A DNA stretch of 64,000 bases, taken from the NCBI RefSeq assembly GCF_029382255.1, contig NZ_JARLLG010000012.1:57166-121165 (forward strand). The letters run 5' to 3'. The DNA comes from Isoptericola croceus (GTDB taxonomy: Bacteria; Actinomycetota; Actinomycetes; Actinomycetales; Cellulomonadaceae). A program made the position numbers and the translations under genes. The notes under the pieces were generated by a model that was not told the origin of the DNA, did no database searches, and was given only the letters and a program-made list of their open reading frames with translations. Numbering within the stretch: the first letter of the stretch is position 1; the number at the start of each line of letters is the position of its first letter. Below, in pieces: positions 6,860 through 15,715 of this stretch.

Positions 6860-7279
6860 ATGACGAGAACACTGCGAGCAGACGAGACGATCCGGCGCGT
6901 CCTGCAGGACACGACCACCTGGGCCGTCGTCGGGCTGTCCACGAACACCGCCCGGGCTGCGTACTCGGTGGCGCGGGTCCTGCAGCAGCACGGCAAGCGG
7001 ATCGTGCCCGTGCACCCCTCGGCCCCGACCGTGCACGGCGAGCAGGGCTACGCGAGCCTGGCCGAGATCCCGTTCCCGGTCGACGTCGTCGACGTGTTCG
7101 TGCGTTCGGAGCTGGCGGGAACCATCGCCGACCAGGCCGTCGAGATCGGCGCCCGGGCCGTGTGGTTCCAGCTCGGGGTCATCGACTCGGACGCCGCGGA
7201 CCGCGTGCGCGACGCCGGTCTCGACATGGTGGTGGACCGCTGCCCGGCGGTCGAGCTGCCGCGCCTCGCCACCTCCTGA
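6860..7279 (+). CDS. CoA-binding protein (YccU-like)
   Basis: A 139-residue single-domain Rossmann protein. TWAVVGLSTNTARAAYSVAR forms the nucleotide-binding loop. RIVPVHPSA and VDVVDVFVRSE form the next strands, and ARAVWFQLGVIDSDAA plus DMVVDRCPAVEL the end. These are the CoA_binding_2 (YccU) landmarks. The cellular role is unknown; such proteins are thought to bind CoA or a related cofactor. ATG 6860 was chosen; a GTG two codons upstream (6854) is also possible. Divergent from the importer genes, with about 240 bp between. That gap contains a small perfect stem (GGTGCG/CGCACC at 6689-6706) but no feature I can name. Confidence 0.75.
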   Translation: MTRTLRADETIRRVLQDTTTWAVVGLSTNTARAAYSVARVLQQHGKRIVPVHPSAPTVHGEQGYASLAEIPFPVDVVDVFVRSELAGTIADQAVEIGARAVWFQLGVIDSDAADRVRDAGLDMVVDRCPAVELPRLATS

Positions 7280-7363
7280 GCGGTCCTTACGAGGGCGTGA
7301 CGGATCGCGTCCCGCGGCGTCTCCCGCCTGGTGAGCGGCCGTGGCGGTGGAAGAGTGGTCGTC

Positions 7364-8950
7364 ATGAGCAGCAGGAGCCGCGGCGGCCAGTGGGCCGCCC
7401 TCGCCGGGATCGTGGCCGCCGGTGCCGGGCTGGCGCTGGCCGAGCTCGTCGCCGCGTTCGTCGCTCCCGCCTCGTCCCCGGTCCTCGCGCTCGGCGCAGC
7501 GTTCGTCGACGTCGTGCCGCCGTGGCTGAAGGACCTCGCCGTCGAGTGGTTCGGCACGGCGGACAAGCTGGTGCTGCTCGCCTCGATGGGCGCCGTCCTC
7601 GCGGCCGGCGCCGCCCTGGCGGGATGGCTCGAGCGGCGCCGCCCGCCGTCGGGCAGGATCCTGCTGGGCGTCGTGGGTGTGGTCCTCGCGCTCGTGGCGA
7701 TGAACCGCCCCGGCGCGAGCGTCGTGTGGACGCTGCCCAGCCTGATCGGCGTGGGGTCGGCGGCCGTGCTGCTCCGCCTGCTCGTCGCCCGGGTCCCGGC
7801 GCAAGCTCCGGCCGACAGTTCCGCCGCGGCCGGGCCCGTCGCGCCCGGAGCGCCCGGCGTGCCCGCACTGCCCGACGGCGGAGCCTCCCGCCGCACGTTC
7901 CTCACCTGGTCGGGGGTCGCCGCAGCCGGCGCGGTCGTGGCCGTCGTGGCCTCCCGCGCGGTGTCCGCGGGGAGCCGCGCCGTCGAGGTGGTCCGCGACG
8001 CGATCCGGCTGCCCAGGGCGGCCGACCCCGCACCCGCGGTGCCGGCCGGTGCCGACCTCGGCGTGCCCGGTGCGGACCCGTACATCAGCCCGAACGACGA
8101 CTTCTACCGCATCGACACCGCCCTGCGGGTCCCCGCCGTCGACCCCGCCGACTGGTCGTTGCGGGTGACCGGGCTCGTCGACGAACCGTTCGAGCTCACC
8201 TGGGACGAGCTGCTCGAGCTGCCGCTGACCGAGCACCACGTGACCCTCGCCTGCGTCTCGAACGCCGTGGGCGGCGACCTGATCGACAACGCCCTGTGGC
8301 TCGGGTACCCGATCCGTGAGCTGCTGGCCCGGGCGAAGCCGCAGGCGGACGCCGACATGGTGCTCTCGCGCAGTGTCGACGGCTGGACCGCCGGCACGCC
8401 GCTCGAGATCCTCACCGACCCCGACCGCGAGTCCCTGCTGGCGATCGGCATGAACGGCGAGCCCCTGCCCGAGCAGCACGGCTTCCCGGCACGGCTCGTG
8501 GTGCCCGGCCTGTACGGGTACGTGTCGGCGACCAAGTGGGTCACCGAGCTCAAGGTCACGCGGTTCGCCGACGACGAGGGCTACTGGACCCCGCGCGGCT
8601 GGTCCGCGCTCGGCCCGGTCAAGCTGCAGTCCCGGATCGACGTGCCGCGCGGTGGGAGCGTGGACGCGGGCGAGATCGTCGTCGCCGGGGTGGCCTGGGC
8701 ACAGCACACCGGGATCGACGCCGTCGAGGTCAGCGTCGACGACGGGCCCTGGCAGGCCGCCGAGGTCGCGGACACCGTGGGGCCCGACACGTGGCGCCAG
8801 TGGCGGTACGTGTGGGACGCCCCGGCCGGCGACCACACGATCACGGTGCGCGCGACCGACGCGGACGGCCAGGTCCAGACGAGCGACGAGGCCCCACCGG
8901 CCCCTGACGGCGCGACCGGCTGGCACTCCGTGCAGGTCAGCGTGGGCTGA
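7364..8950 (+). CDS. Polytopic molybdopterin-dependent oxidoreductase (sulfite oxidase family)
   Basis: A 528-residue membrane protein. Four hydrophobic segments occupy about residues 10-32, 69-88, 98-112 and 120-140. A fifth (about 180-200) is preceded by the twin-arginine motif SRRTFL at 175-180. Then comes a sulfite-oxidase-type molybdopterin domain (about 230-410), with the likely Mo-ligand cysteine in LACVSN (residue 297), and a Mo-Co dimerisation beta domain (about 415-528, IDVPRGGSVDAGEI to HSVQVSVG). The arrangement implies four Sec-inserted helices and a Tat-exported catalytic domain. Physiological substrate unknown; related proteins oxidise sulfite or reduce oxidised residues. ATG 7364 follows GGAAGAG. 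Confidence 0.8.
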   Translation: MSSRSRGGQWAALAGIVAAGAGLALAELVAAFVAPASSPVLALGAAFVDVVPPWLKDLAVEWFGTADKLVLLASMGAVLAAGAALAGWLERRRPPSGRILLGVVGVVLALVAMNRPGASVVWTLPSLIGVGSAAVLLRLLVARVPAQAPADSSAAAGPVAPGAPGVPALPDGGASRRTFLTWSGVAAAGAVVAVVASRAVSAGSRAVEVVRDAIRLPRAADPAPAVPAGADLGVPGADPYISPNDDFYRIDTALRVPAVDPADWSLRVTGLVDEPFELTWDELLELPLTEHHVTLACVSNAVGGDLIDNALWLGYPIRELLARAKPQADADMVLSRSVDGWTAGTPLEILTDPDRESLLAIGMNGEPLPEQHGFPARLVVPGLYGYVSATKWVTELKVTRFADDEGYWTPRGWSALGPVKLQSRIDVPRGGSVDAGEIVVAGVAWAQHTGIDAVEVSVDDGPWQAAEVADTVGPDTWRQWRYVWDAPAGDHTITVRATDADGQVQTSDEAPPAPDGATGWHSVQVSVG

Positions 8951-8979
8951 ACCCGCGCTCACCCCGACCCAGCCCGACC

Positions 8980-10398
8980 TCACTCGGCCACGGCCAGCGC
9001 GACGGCCCGGGCGACCGGCTCCGGGTCGTCGCGCAGCAGCCCGACCGTGACGCGCACGTGCCCGGCGCCTCGGACGGCGCCCTCGCCACCGCCGGCCTCG
9101 TCCCGCCGGGCCCGGAACGGTGATCCCGGGGCTACCCGGACGCCGGCTGCCTCGAGCCGCACCCGAGCGGTGGCCTCGTCGGGCACCGAGAGCCAGAGGT
9201 TCACCCCGTCGCCCGCGCGTGCCTCCACACCATGCCGGGCGAGGGCCGCGACGAACCCGCGCTGCCGGGCGTGGTACAGGCGCCGCGCGTGCTCCACGGA
9301 CGCGACCGCCGTGGAGTCGGTGAGCAGGTCGACCAGGACGCGCTGCAGCAGCCGGCTGGTCCAGCCGGGGCCGAGCATGCGGCGTGCCACGAGCGGGTCG
9401 AGCACGGTGGCCGGGCCGCCGACGGCGGCGATGCGCAGGTCGGGGCCGTGCGACTTGGAGTACGACCGCACGTGGACCACGCGGTCCGGCAGGTAGCTGC
9501 CGAGGCTGACGTCCCGGGCGGAGGAGATCAGCCCGGAGTGGTCGTCCTCGATGACGACGACGCCGGTCCCGAGCCGTCGCAGCAGGCCCGCCAGCTCGCG
9601 CGCTCGCGTCGAGGTCAGGCTGCGGCCCGTCGGGTTCTGGGCGCGCGGCTGCAGGACGACGGCGCGCACGCCCCGGCCCAGTGCCGCGGCCAGCGCCCGC
9701 GGCCGCACGCCGTGCTCGTCGAGGGCGAGGGGCACCCGCTCCAGCCCGAGCTGGTCGAGCAGGTCGAACGTCGGCGGGAAGCCCGGATCCTCGACGGCGA
9801 CCCGGTCGCCGAACCCGACGACCTGCTCCAGGGACCGTCCGATCGCGTCGAGCGCCCCGTCGACCACGGTGACGCGCTGCGGCGTGAACGGCCAGGACTC
9901 CCGCATCAGGCGCTCGAGCTCGGGGACCACCGGCGAGTCCAGATAGCTGCTCGTGTCGGCGGCGGGGGCGTGCTGCGCGGCGCGGGCGAGCGCGGTCCCG
10001 AGCCGGGGCAGGAGCTGAGGGTCGGGCGTACCCCCGGACAGGTCGACGCGGGGCGCGTCGGGCCCCCGGGCACTGCCCGGGAGGATGTCCGCCGGTGCGC
10101 CGCCGTCGGCCATCGACCGGTAGCGAGGGGGCATCCAGCTGCGTGGGGCGGGGAGCACGGAGGTCCCCGCCCGGCCTCGCGAGGCGACGAGTCCGACGGC
10201 GGACATCGCCTGGAACGCGCCGCTGACCGTCGCCGGGCTGACTCCGAGCTCGCGGGCCAGGTCGCGCACGGTCGGCAACCGGTCACCGGGTCGCAGCGCG
10301 CCGGAGCGCACGAGACGCGAGAGCGAGGCGGCGATGCCGCGAGGGCTGCGCTCGGCGACCTCGGCGGCGAGCCGGGCGGCGTCGTAGGAGGGCTCCAT
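8980..10398 (-). CDS. MocR-type GntR regulator with aminotransferase domain
   Basis: A 472-residue regulator. Residues about 1-85 form a GntR winged helix (GDRLPTVRDLARELGVSPAT). Residues about 110-470 form a fold-type I aminotransferase-like domain with the PLP-site pattern VRSYSKSHGPDLR, where lysine would form the Schiff base. MocR proteins bind PLP or PLP adducts and regulate neighbouring genes. It is divergent from the pyrimidine/beta-alanine operon that starts at 10577, so it may sense an amine such as beta-alanine and control that operon. That role is inference from position. The start ATG 10398 is preceded by the shared promoter region. Confidence 0.8.
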   Translation of the reverse strand: MEPSYDAARLAAEVAERSPRGIAASLSRLVRSGALRPGDRLPTVRDLARELGVSPATVSGAFQAMSAVGLVASRGRAGTSVLPAPRSWMPPRYRSMADGGAPADILPGSARGPDAPRVDLSGGTPDPQLLPRLGTALARAAQHAPAADTSSYLDSPVVPELERLMRESWPFTPQRVTVVDGALDAIGRSLEQVVGFGDRVAVEDPGFPPTFDLLDQLGLERVPLALDEHGVRPRALAAALGRGVRAVVLQPRAQNPTGRSLTSTRARELAGLLRRLGTGVVVIEDDHSGLISSARDVSLGSYLPDRVVHVRSYSKSHGPDLRIAAVGGPATVLDPLVARRMLGPGWTSRLLQRVLVDLLTDSTAVASVEHARRLYHARQRGFVAALARHGVEARAGDGVNLWLSVPDEATARVRLEAAGVRVAPGSPFRARRDEAGGGEGAVRGAGHVRVTVGLLRDDPEPVARAVALAVAE

Positions 10399-10576
10399 GC
10401 GGCCATCGTGCCTGCCCGTGGGGCCCGGAACCGCAGTGTTTACGTGGCCGACCCCGATGGACCCGGCATCGAAACCCAGGGTTACGCCGCAGAAATGTTC
10501 AAGCCACAGAGTCACGTTCGTCGTCATCTCGTGGGAGGCCCGGCCGACCGCGACGGAACTTCGGAAGGTCGTAGAC
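10399..10576. promoter_or_regulatory. Divergent promoter region between mocR-type gene and pyrimidine operon
   Basis: This 178-bp gap must hold promoters for both directions. It is less G+C rich than the flanks, with stretches such as GTGTTTACGTGG (about 10436) and CGCAGAAATGTTCAAGCC (about 10489). I could not assign clear -35/-10 boxes or an operator. MocR proteins usually bind direct repeats here. A Shine-Dalgarno GGAAGG lies at 10563-10568, 8 nt before the pydC start. Confidence 0.4.
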
Positions 10577-11425
10577 ATGAGCGTGGTACGCGTCGCATTC
10601 ACCCAGGCCCGGTGGACCGGTGACAAGGAGTCGATGATCGCCCTGCACGAGCAGTGGGCGCGGGAGGCGGCCTCGCAGGGCGCACAGGTCGTCGCGTTCC
10701 AGGAACTGTTCTACGGGCCCTACTTCGGCATCACCCAGGACACGGAGTACTACGACTACGCCGAGTCGGTGCCGGGCCCCACGGTGGACCGCTTCGCCGC
10801 GCTGGCCGCCGAGCTCGGCGTCGTCCTGGTTCTCCCGGTCTACGAGGAGGAGCAGCCCGGGGTGCTCTACAACACCGCGGCGGTGATCGACGCGGACGGC
10901 ACCTATCTCGGCAAGTACCGCAAGCACCACATCCCGCACCTGCCGAAGTTCTGGGAGAAGTTCTACTTCCGTCCCGGCAACCTCGGCTACCCGGTCTTCG
11001 AGACGGCGGTCGGCAGGATCGGTGTCAACATCTGCTACGACCGGCACTTCCCGGAGGGCTGGCGGGTCCTCGCGCTGAACGGTGCCGAGATCGTCTTCAA
11101 CCCGAACGCGACCGCGCCCGGCGTCTCCAACCGGCTGTGGGAGATCGAGCAGCCCGCGGCCGCCGCGGCGAACGGCATCTTCATCGTGGCGAACAACCGC
11201 GTCGGCCGGGAGGACAACGAGTACGGCGACGAGGCGGTCGCGTTCTACGGCAGCTCCTACGCCGTGGGACCGGACGGCAACTACGTGGGCGACGTCGCCA
11301 GCGCCACCGAGGACGAGCTCGTCATCCGTGACCTCGACCTGGGCCAGATCCGCGAGGTGCGCGAGCGCTGGCAGTTCTTCCGCGACCGCCGGCCCGACGC
11401 CTACGGGCCGATCTCGGCTCCCTGA
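10577..11425 (+). CDS. pydC: Beta-ureidopropionase (N-carbamoyl-beta-alanine amidohydrolase), nitrilase family
   Basis: A 282-residue cytosolic nitrilase-superfamily enzyme. The catalytic Glu-Lys-Cys triad is visible: Glu in FQELFYGPYFG, Lys in YRKHHIPHLPKFWEKFYFR, and Cys in NICYDRHFPEGWR. The YRKHHIPHLP...FRPGN region is characteristic of N-carbamoyl-beta-alanine and N-carbamylputrescine amidases. Beside a dihydropyrimidinase gene, the likely reaction is hydrolysis of N-carbamoyl-beta-alanine to beta-alanine, CO2 and ammonia, the third step of reductive pyrimidine catabolism. It is the first gene of the operon; the next starts 38 nt downstream. Confidence 0.85.
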   Translation: MSVVRVAFTQARWTGDKESMIALHEQWAREAASQGAQVVAFQELFYGPYFGITQDTEYYDYAESVPGPTVDRFAALAAELGVVLVLPVYEEEQPGVLYNTAAVIDADGTYLGKYRKHHIPHLPKFWEKFYFRPGNLGYPVFETAVGRIGVNICYDRHFPEGWRVLALNGAEIVFNPNATAPGVSNRLWEIEQPAAAAANGIFIVANNRVGREDNEYGDEAVAFYGSSYAVGPDGNYVGDVASATEDELVIRDLDLGQIREVRERWQFFRDRRPDAYGPISAP

Positions 11426-11463
11426 CCGGCACGACCGCGACCCGCCAGCCCTGGAGGCCCACC

Positions 11464-12897
11464 ATGAAGACCCTCATCACCGGCGGGACCGTCGTCAACG
11501 CGTCCGGCCGCTCCCGTGCCGACGTCCTGATCGACGGCGAGAAGGTCGTCGCCCTGCTCGACCCCGGCTCCACGGCCCTCGGCGTGGACCTCGCGCGTGC
11601 CGTGGACACGATCATCGACGCGACCGGCAAGTACGTGGTGCCGGGCGGGATCGACGCCCACACCCACATGGAGATGCCCTTCGGCGGCACGTTCGCCTCG
11701 GACACCTTCGCCACCGGGACGACGGCGGCCGCCTGGGGCGGTACGACCACGATCGTCGACTTCGTGGTCCAGTACCCGGAGCAGAACGTGCTCGACCAGT
11801 ACGCGCTCTGGCAGGAGAAGGCGGCCGGGAGCTGCGCCGTCGACTACGGCTTCCACCAGATCCTCTCGGACGTGCAGGACTCCTCCCTGCACGCGATGGA
11901 CGAGCTCATCGACGAGGGCGTGACGAGCTTCAAGCTCTTCATGGCCTACCAGGGGGTCTTCCTCTCCGACGACGGCCAGATCCTGCGGGCCATGCAGAAG
12001 GCGGCCGACAACGGCGCGATGATGATGATGCACGCGGAGAACGGGGCCGTCATCGACGTCCTGGTGCAGCAGGCGCTCGCCGCGGGCAACACCTCGCCGT
12101 TCTTCCACGGCACGACCCGGCCCTGGCAGGCGGAGGCCGAGGCGACGTCGCGAGCCATCATGCTCGCCGACCTCACGGGAGCCCCGCTGTACGTGGTGCA
12201 CGTCTCGGCCAAGCAGGCCGTCGAGCAGATCGCGCTCGCCCGCGACCGCGGGCAGAACGTGTTCGGCGAGACCTGCCCGCAGTACCTGTACCTCTCGCTG
12301 GAGGAGCAGCTCGGCGCCCGCAGCGAGCAGTGGGGCGACTTCGAGGGCGCCAAGTGGGTGTGCTCCACGCCGTTGCGCTCGCGGGCCGAGGGCCACCAGG
12401 ACCACATGTGGCAGGCGCTGCGGACCAACGACCTGCAGCTCGTCTCGACCGACCACTGCCCCTTCTGCATGAAGGACCAGAAGGAGAGGGGCGTCGGGGA
12501 CTTCTCGAAGATCCCCAACGGCATCGGCTCGGTCGAGCACCGGATGGACCTCATGTACCAGGGCGTCGTCACCGGGAAGATCAGCCTCGAGCGCTGGGTC
12601 GAGATCACCTCGGTCACCCCGGCGCGGATGTTCGGCATGTACGGGCGCAAGGGCGTCATCGCCCCGGGTGCCGACGCCGACGTCGTCGTCTACGACCCGG
12701 CCGGGCACACCAGCATCGGAGTGGGCAGGACCCACCACATGAACATGGACTACTCGGCCTGGGAGGGCTTCGAGATCGACGGGCACGTCGACACGGTCCT
12801 CTCGCGTGGCCGCGTGCTCGTCCAGGACGACACCTTCGTGGGCGAGGTCGGCCACGGCCGGTACGTCAAGCGTGACCTGACCCAGTACCTCGTCTGA
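11464..12897 (+). CDS. hydA: Dihydropyrimidinase / hydantoinase
   Basis: A 477-residue cyclic amidohydrolase. Metal ligands are visible in GGIDAHTHMEMPFGGT (HxH, near residue 60) and in the carbamylated lysine of SFKLFMAYQG (near 155). Further histidines occur in VVHVS, and the late metal Asp in STDHCPF. The length equals that of D-hydantoinases. It opens the dihydrouracil or dihydrothymine ring to the N-carbamoyl amino acid, feeding the beta-ureidopropionase upstream. The end matches family length and the gene is intact. The downstream LLM oxidoreductase starts 33 nt later after a CAGGAG-type site. Confidence 0.9.
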   Translation: MKTLITGGTVVNASGRSRADVLIDGEKVVALLDPGSTALGVDLARAVDTIIDATGKYVVPGGIDAHTHMEMPFGGTFASDTFATGTTAAAWGGTTTIVDFVVQYPEQNVLDQYALWQEKAAGSCAVDYGFHQILSDVQDSSLHAMDELIDEGVTSFKLFMAYQGVFLSDDGQILRAMQKAADNGAMMMMHAENGAVIDVLVQQALAAGNTSPFFHGTTRPWQAEAEATSRAIMLADLTGAPLYVVHVSAKQAVEQIALARDRGQNVFGETCPQYLYLSLEEQLGARSEQWGDFEGAKWVCSTPLRSRAEGHQDHMWQALRTNDLQLVSTDHCPFCMKDQKERGVGDFSKIPNGIGSVEHRMDLMYQGVVTGKISLERWVEITSVTPARMFGMYGRKGVIAPGADADVVVYDPAGHTSIGVGRTHHMNMDYSAWEGFEIDGHVDTVLSRGRVLVQDDTFVGEVGHGRYVKRDLTQYLV

Positions 12898-12930
12898 CGG
12901 CACCTGCCGACCAACCTCAGGAGATTCCCC

Positions 12931-13962
12931 ATGGACTTCGGTGTCGTCCTCCAGACCGACCCGCCCGCCTCGCGCGTCGTCGAGCTCACCCGGCAGGCAG
13001 AGAATCACGGCTTCGACTACGCGTGGACCTTCGACTCCCACCTGCTGTGGCAGGAGCCTTTCGTCATCTACTCGGCGATGCTCGCCGCCACCCGCAGGAT
13101 CACGGTGGGCCCGATGGTCACTAACCCGGCGACCCGGGACTGGACGGTCCTGGCCTCGCTGTTCGCCACCCTCAACGACATGTACGGCAACCGCACCATC
13201 TGCGGGATCGGCCGGGGCGACTCCGCGGTGCGCACCCTCAACGGCCGGCCGTCGAACCTGGCCACGCTGCGCGACGCCGTCCACGTCATCCGTGAGCTCG
13301 GCAACTCCCGGCCGGTGGAGGTGGGCGACCGCACGGTGCAGTTCCCGTGGAGCACGGGCTCGACGCTGGACGTCTGGGTGGCCGCCTACGGGCCGAGGGC
13401 GCTCGCGCTGACGGGGCAGGTGGGCGACGGGTTCATCCTGCAGCTCGCCGACCCGGACATCGCCGCCTGGATGATCCGTGCGGTGCGCGACTCGGCGGAG
13501 GCCGCCGGACGCGACCCCGACGAGATCGCGTTCTGCGTCGCGGCGCCTGCCTACACCGGCGACGGCGCCTCCCCGGCCGTCCGCGCCCACATGCGCGAGC
13601 AGTGCCGGTGGTTCGGGGGCATGGTCGGCAACCACGTGGCCGACATCGTGTCGCGGTACGGCACGGACTCGGCGATCCCGAAGGCCCTGACGGACTACAT
13701 CCGTGACCGCGAGGGGTACGACTACAACGAGCACGGCCGGGCCGGGAACTCCCACACCCGGTTCGTGCCCGACGAGATCGTCGAGCGGTTCTGCCTGCTC
13801 GGCCCGCCCGCGGAGCACGTCGCCAAGCTCGAGGCCCTGCGCGACCTGGGCGTCACCCAGTTCGCCGCCTACCTGCAGCACGACAACAAGGACGACACGC
13901 TGCGCACCTACGGCGAGCGGGTCATCCCGGCCCTGCGCGAGCTGGCGGCGGCGAGCGCATGA
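12931..13962 (+). CDS. LLM-class F420-dependent oxidoreductase, TIGR03842-like
   Basis: A 343-residue luciferase-like monooxygenase fold protein. It begins MDFGVVLQTDPP and has ENHGFDYAWTFDSHLLWQEP, ITVGPMVTNPATRDW and GIGRGDSAVRTLNG, landmarks of the TIGR03842 F420-dependent subgroup. Such enzymes transfer hydride with deazaflavin F420. It sits between dihydropyrimidinase and the importer, overlapping the permease start (ATGA, 13959-13962). In that setting it could catalyse reduction of uracil or thymine to the dihydropyrimidine, the step otherwise done by dihydropyrimidine dehydrogenase, which I do not see here. That function is inference. Confidence 0.8.
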   Translation: MDFGVVLQTDPPASRVVELTRQAENHGFDYAWTFDSHLLWQEPFVIYSAMLAATRRITVGPMVTNPATRDWTVLASLFATLNDMYGNRTICGIGRGDSAVRTLNGRPSNLATLRDAVHVIRELGNSRPVEVGDRTVQFPWSTGSTLDVWVAAYGPRALALTGQVGDGFILQLADPDIAAWMIRAVRDSAEAAGRDPDEIAFCVAAPAYTGDGASPAVRAHMREQCRWFGGMVGNHVADIVSRYGTDSAIPKALTDYIRDREGYDYNEHGRAGNSHTRFVPDEIVERFCLLGPPAEHVAKLEALRDLGVTQFAAYLQHDNKDDTLRTYGERVIPALRELAAASA

Positions 13963-14819
13963 GACGCCAGGTCGTGACCGGTGCGGCCGGGGTGCTCACC
14001 CTGGCCGTGCTGTGGGAGGGATACAAGCTCCTCGCGCCCGACGACGGCGTGGTCGTCGCCGGGCTGACGGTGCTGCCGCGCTCGAACGACGTCGCCATGC
14101 CGCACCTGTGGGACATGGCTGCCCGGGCGGCCGCGCCGGTGACGTCCGCCCCCGGGGCCGAACCGCTGTGGCTCGCCGTGGGGCAGGCCGCGGCGTTCAC
14201 GCTCGGTGTCGCCGCGGTGGGCTGGGTGGTCGGTGTGACGGTCGGCCTGCTCACGGCGACCCTCATGCAGAGATTCCGCACGGCGGAGTCCGCCCTGCTG
14301 CCGTGGGTCGTGCTCAGCCAGACCGTCCCGCTCATCGCGCTCGCCCCGCTGGTACGCCGCTGGGGGAGCCAGCTCGAGATCGGCGCGTTCGCCTGGCAGG
14401 ACTGGATGTCGGTGGCCGTCATCGCCTCCTACCTCGCGTTCTTCCCGGTCTCCGTCGGGGCGCTGCGCGGGCTGTCCTCGCCCGACGCCGTCCACGTCGA
14501 CCTGCTGCGGTCCTACGGGGTGGGCTGGTGGCGCACGTACTCCACGCTGCGGCTGCCCGCCGCGGTGCCCCACCTGCTGCCCGCCGTGCGCCTCGCCGCG
14601 GCCAACGCCGTCGTCGGCGCCGTCGTCGCCGAGGTCTCCATCGGTCTGCGCGGCGGCATCGGCCGCATGATCGTCGAGTTCGGCGCCAGCGCGAGCGCCG
14701 ACCCGGCCAAGCAGTGGTCGCCCATCGCCGGCGCCGTCGTCGTCGGCCTCGTCGCCGCGGGCGCGTGCGTCCTCCTCTCCCGTGCCCTGGACCGCTACCG
14801 CGTCTCGGAGGTCTCATGA
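13959..14819 (+). CDS. ABC transporter permease (first of two), putative pyrimidine importer
   Basis: A 286-residue BPD-transporter permease. TM1 is near residues 7-25. Then comes an unusual soluble stretch of about 50 residues (PDDGVV to PGAEPLW), and further helices at about 75-95, 110-130, 150-172, 210-230 and 258-278. The EAA-type cytoplasmic loop lies around DLLRSYGVGWWRTYSTLRLP. The family (SsuC/TauC/ThiX type) pairs with THI5/NMT1-like binding proteins. It overlaps the LLM gene by 4 nt, and its end overlaps the ATPase start. Confidence 0.8.
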   Translation: MRRQVVTGAAGVLTLAVLWEGYKLLAPDDGVVVAGLTVLPRSNDVAMPHLWDMAARAAAPVTSAPGAEPLWLAVGQAAAFTLGVAAVGWVVGVTVGLLTATLMQRFRTAESALLPWVVLSQTVPLIALAPLVRRWGSQLEIGAFAWQDWMSVAVIASYLAFFPVSVGALRGLSSPDAVHVDLLRSYGVGWWRTYSTLRLPAAVPHLLPAVRLAAANAVVGAVVAEVSIGLRGGIGRMIVEFGASASADPAKQWSPIAGAVVVGLVAAGACVLLSRALDRYRVSEVS

Positions 14820-15715
14820 GTGCCACCGCCCCTACCAGTCCGTCCAGTCGGTCCGGTCCCGTCGAGCCGGCCGGCCCACCAGACAGCCCCGACGCCACCA
14901 CGACGGCCGCGGCCGCGGTCGAGGTGCGCGGCGTCAGCCGTCGGTTCGCCTCGCGGTCCGGCGACGTCGTGGCACTGTCGGACGTCGACCTCACGGTGCG
15001 TGCCGGGGAGTTCGTCTCGCTCATCGGCCCGTCCGGGTGCGGCAAGTCGACGCTGCTGCGCCTGATCGCCGACCTCGACCGGCCGACCGGCGGCGAGCTG
15101 ACGGTCTTCGGCAGGCCCCCGCACGTGGCACGGCAGAACCACGACTTCGGCATCGCGTTCCAGCAGGCCGGCCTGCTGCCCTGGCGGTCGGTCCGGGCCA
15201 ACGTCGAGCTGCCGCTCGAGCTGCACGGCACCGGTCGCGCGGCGCGCCGTGCGCGCGCCACCGAGCTGCTCGGTCTCGTCGGCCTCGCCGACTTCGCCGA
15301 CCACCGCCCGGACCAGCTGTCGGGCGGGATGCAGCAGCGGGTCGCGATCGCCCGGGCGCTCGCAGAGAGCCCCAGCCTGCTGCTCATGGACGAGCCGTTC
15401 GGCGCGCTCGACGAGATGACCCGTGAGCACGTCCAGACGGAGCTGCTGAGGCTGCGGGCGGAGTCCGGTGCCGCCGTCGTCTTCGTCACCCACTCCATCC
15501 CGGAGGCCGTGTACCTCTCGGACCGGGTCGTGGTGATGTCGGCCCGGCCCGGTCAGGTCCGCGAGATCGTGCCGGTCGCGCTCGGGAGTGCCGGTGACCG
15601 GACCGACGGGCTGCGGGAGGACGACCAGTTCTTCGACCGGGTGCGGGCTGTGCGCGAGGCGCTCCACGGCACGGACGGTGCGACCGGCGTCGGGCGCGGG
15701 GTGGACCAGCGGTGA
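14816..15715 (+). CDS. ABC transporter ATP-binding protein, putative pyrimidine importer
   Basis: A 299-residue SsuB/TauB-like ATPase with a disordered Ser/Pro/Ala-rich N-terminus of about 35 residues. Walker A is LIGPSGCGKST, Q-loop FQQAGLLPWRSV, signature QLSGGMQQRVAIARAL, Walker B LLLMDEPFGALDEMT, and switch FVTHSIPEA. It energises both neighbouring permeases. ATG 14816 follows CGGAGG and overlaps the previous stop (ATGA); its own stop overlaps the next GTG start (GTGA), so the genes are translationally coupled. Confidence 0.85.
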   Translation: MSATAPTSPSSRSGPVEPAGPPDSPDATTTAAAAVEVRGVSRRFASRSGDVVALSDVDLTVRAGEFVSLIGPSGCGKSTLLRLIADLDRPTGGELTVFGRPPHVARQNHDFGIAFQQAGLLPWRSVRANVELPLELHGTGRAARRARATELLGLVGLADFADHRPDQLSGGMQQRVAIARALAESPSLLLMDEPFGALDEMTREHVQTELLRLRAESGAAVVFVTHSIPEAVYLSDRVVVMSARPGQVREIVPVALGSAGDRTDGLREDDQFFDRVRAVREALHGTDGATGVGRGVDQR

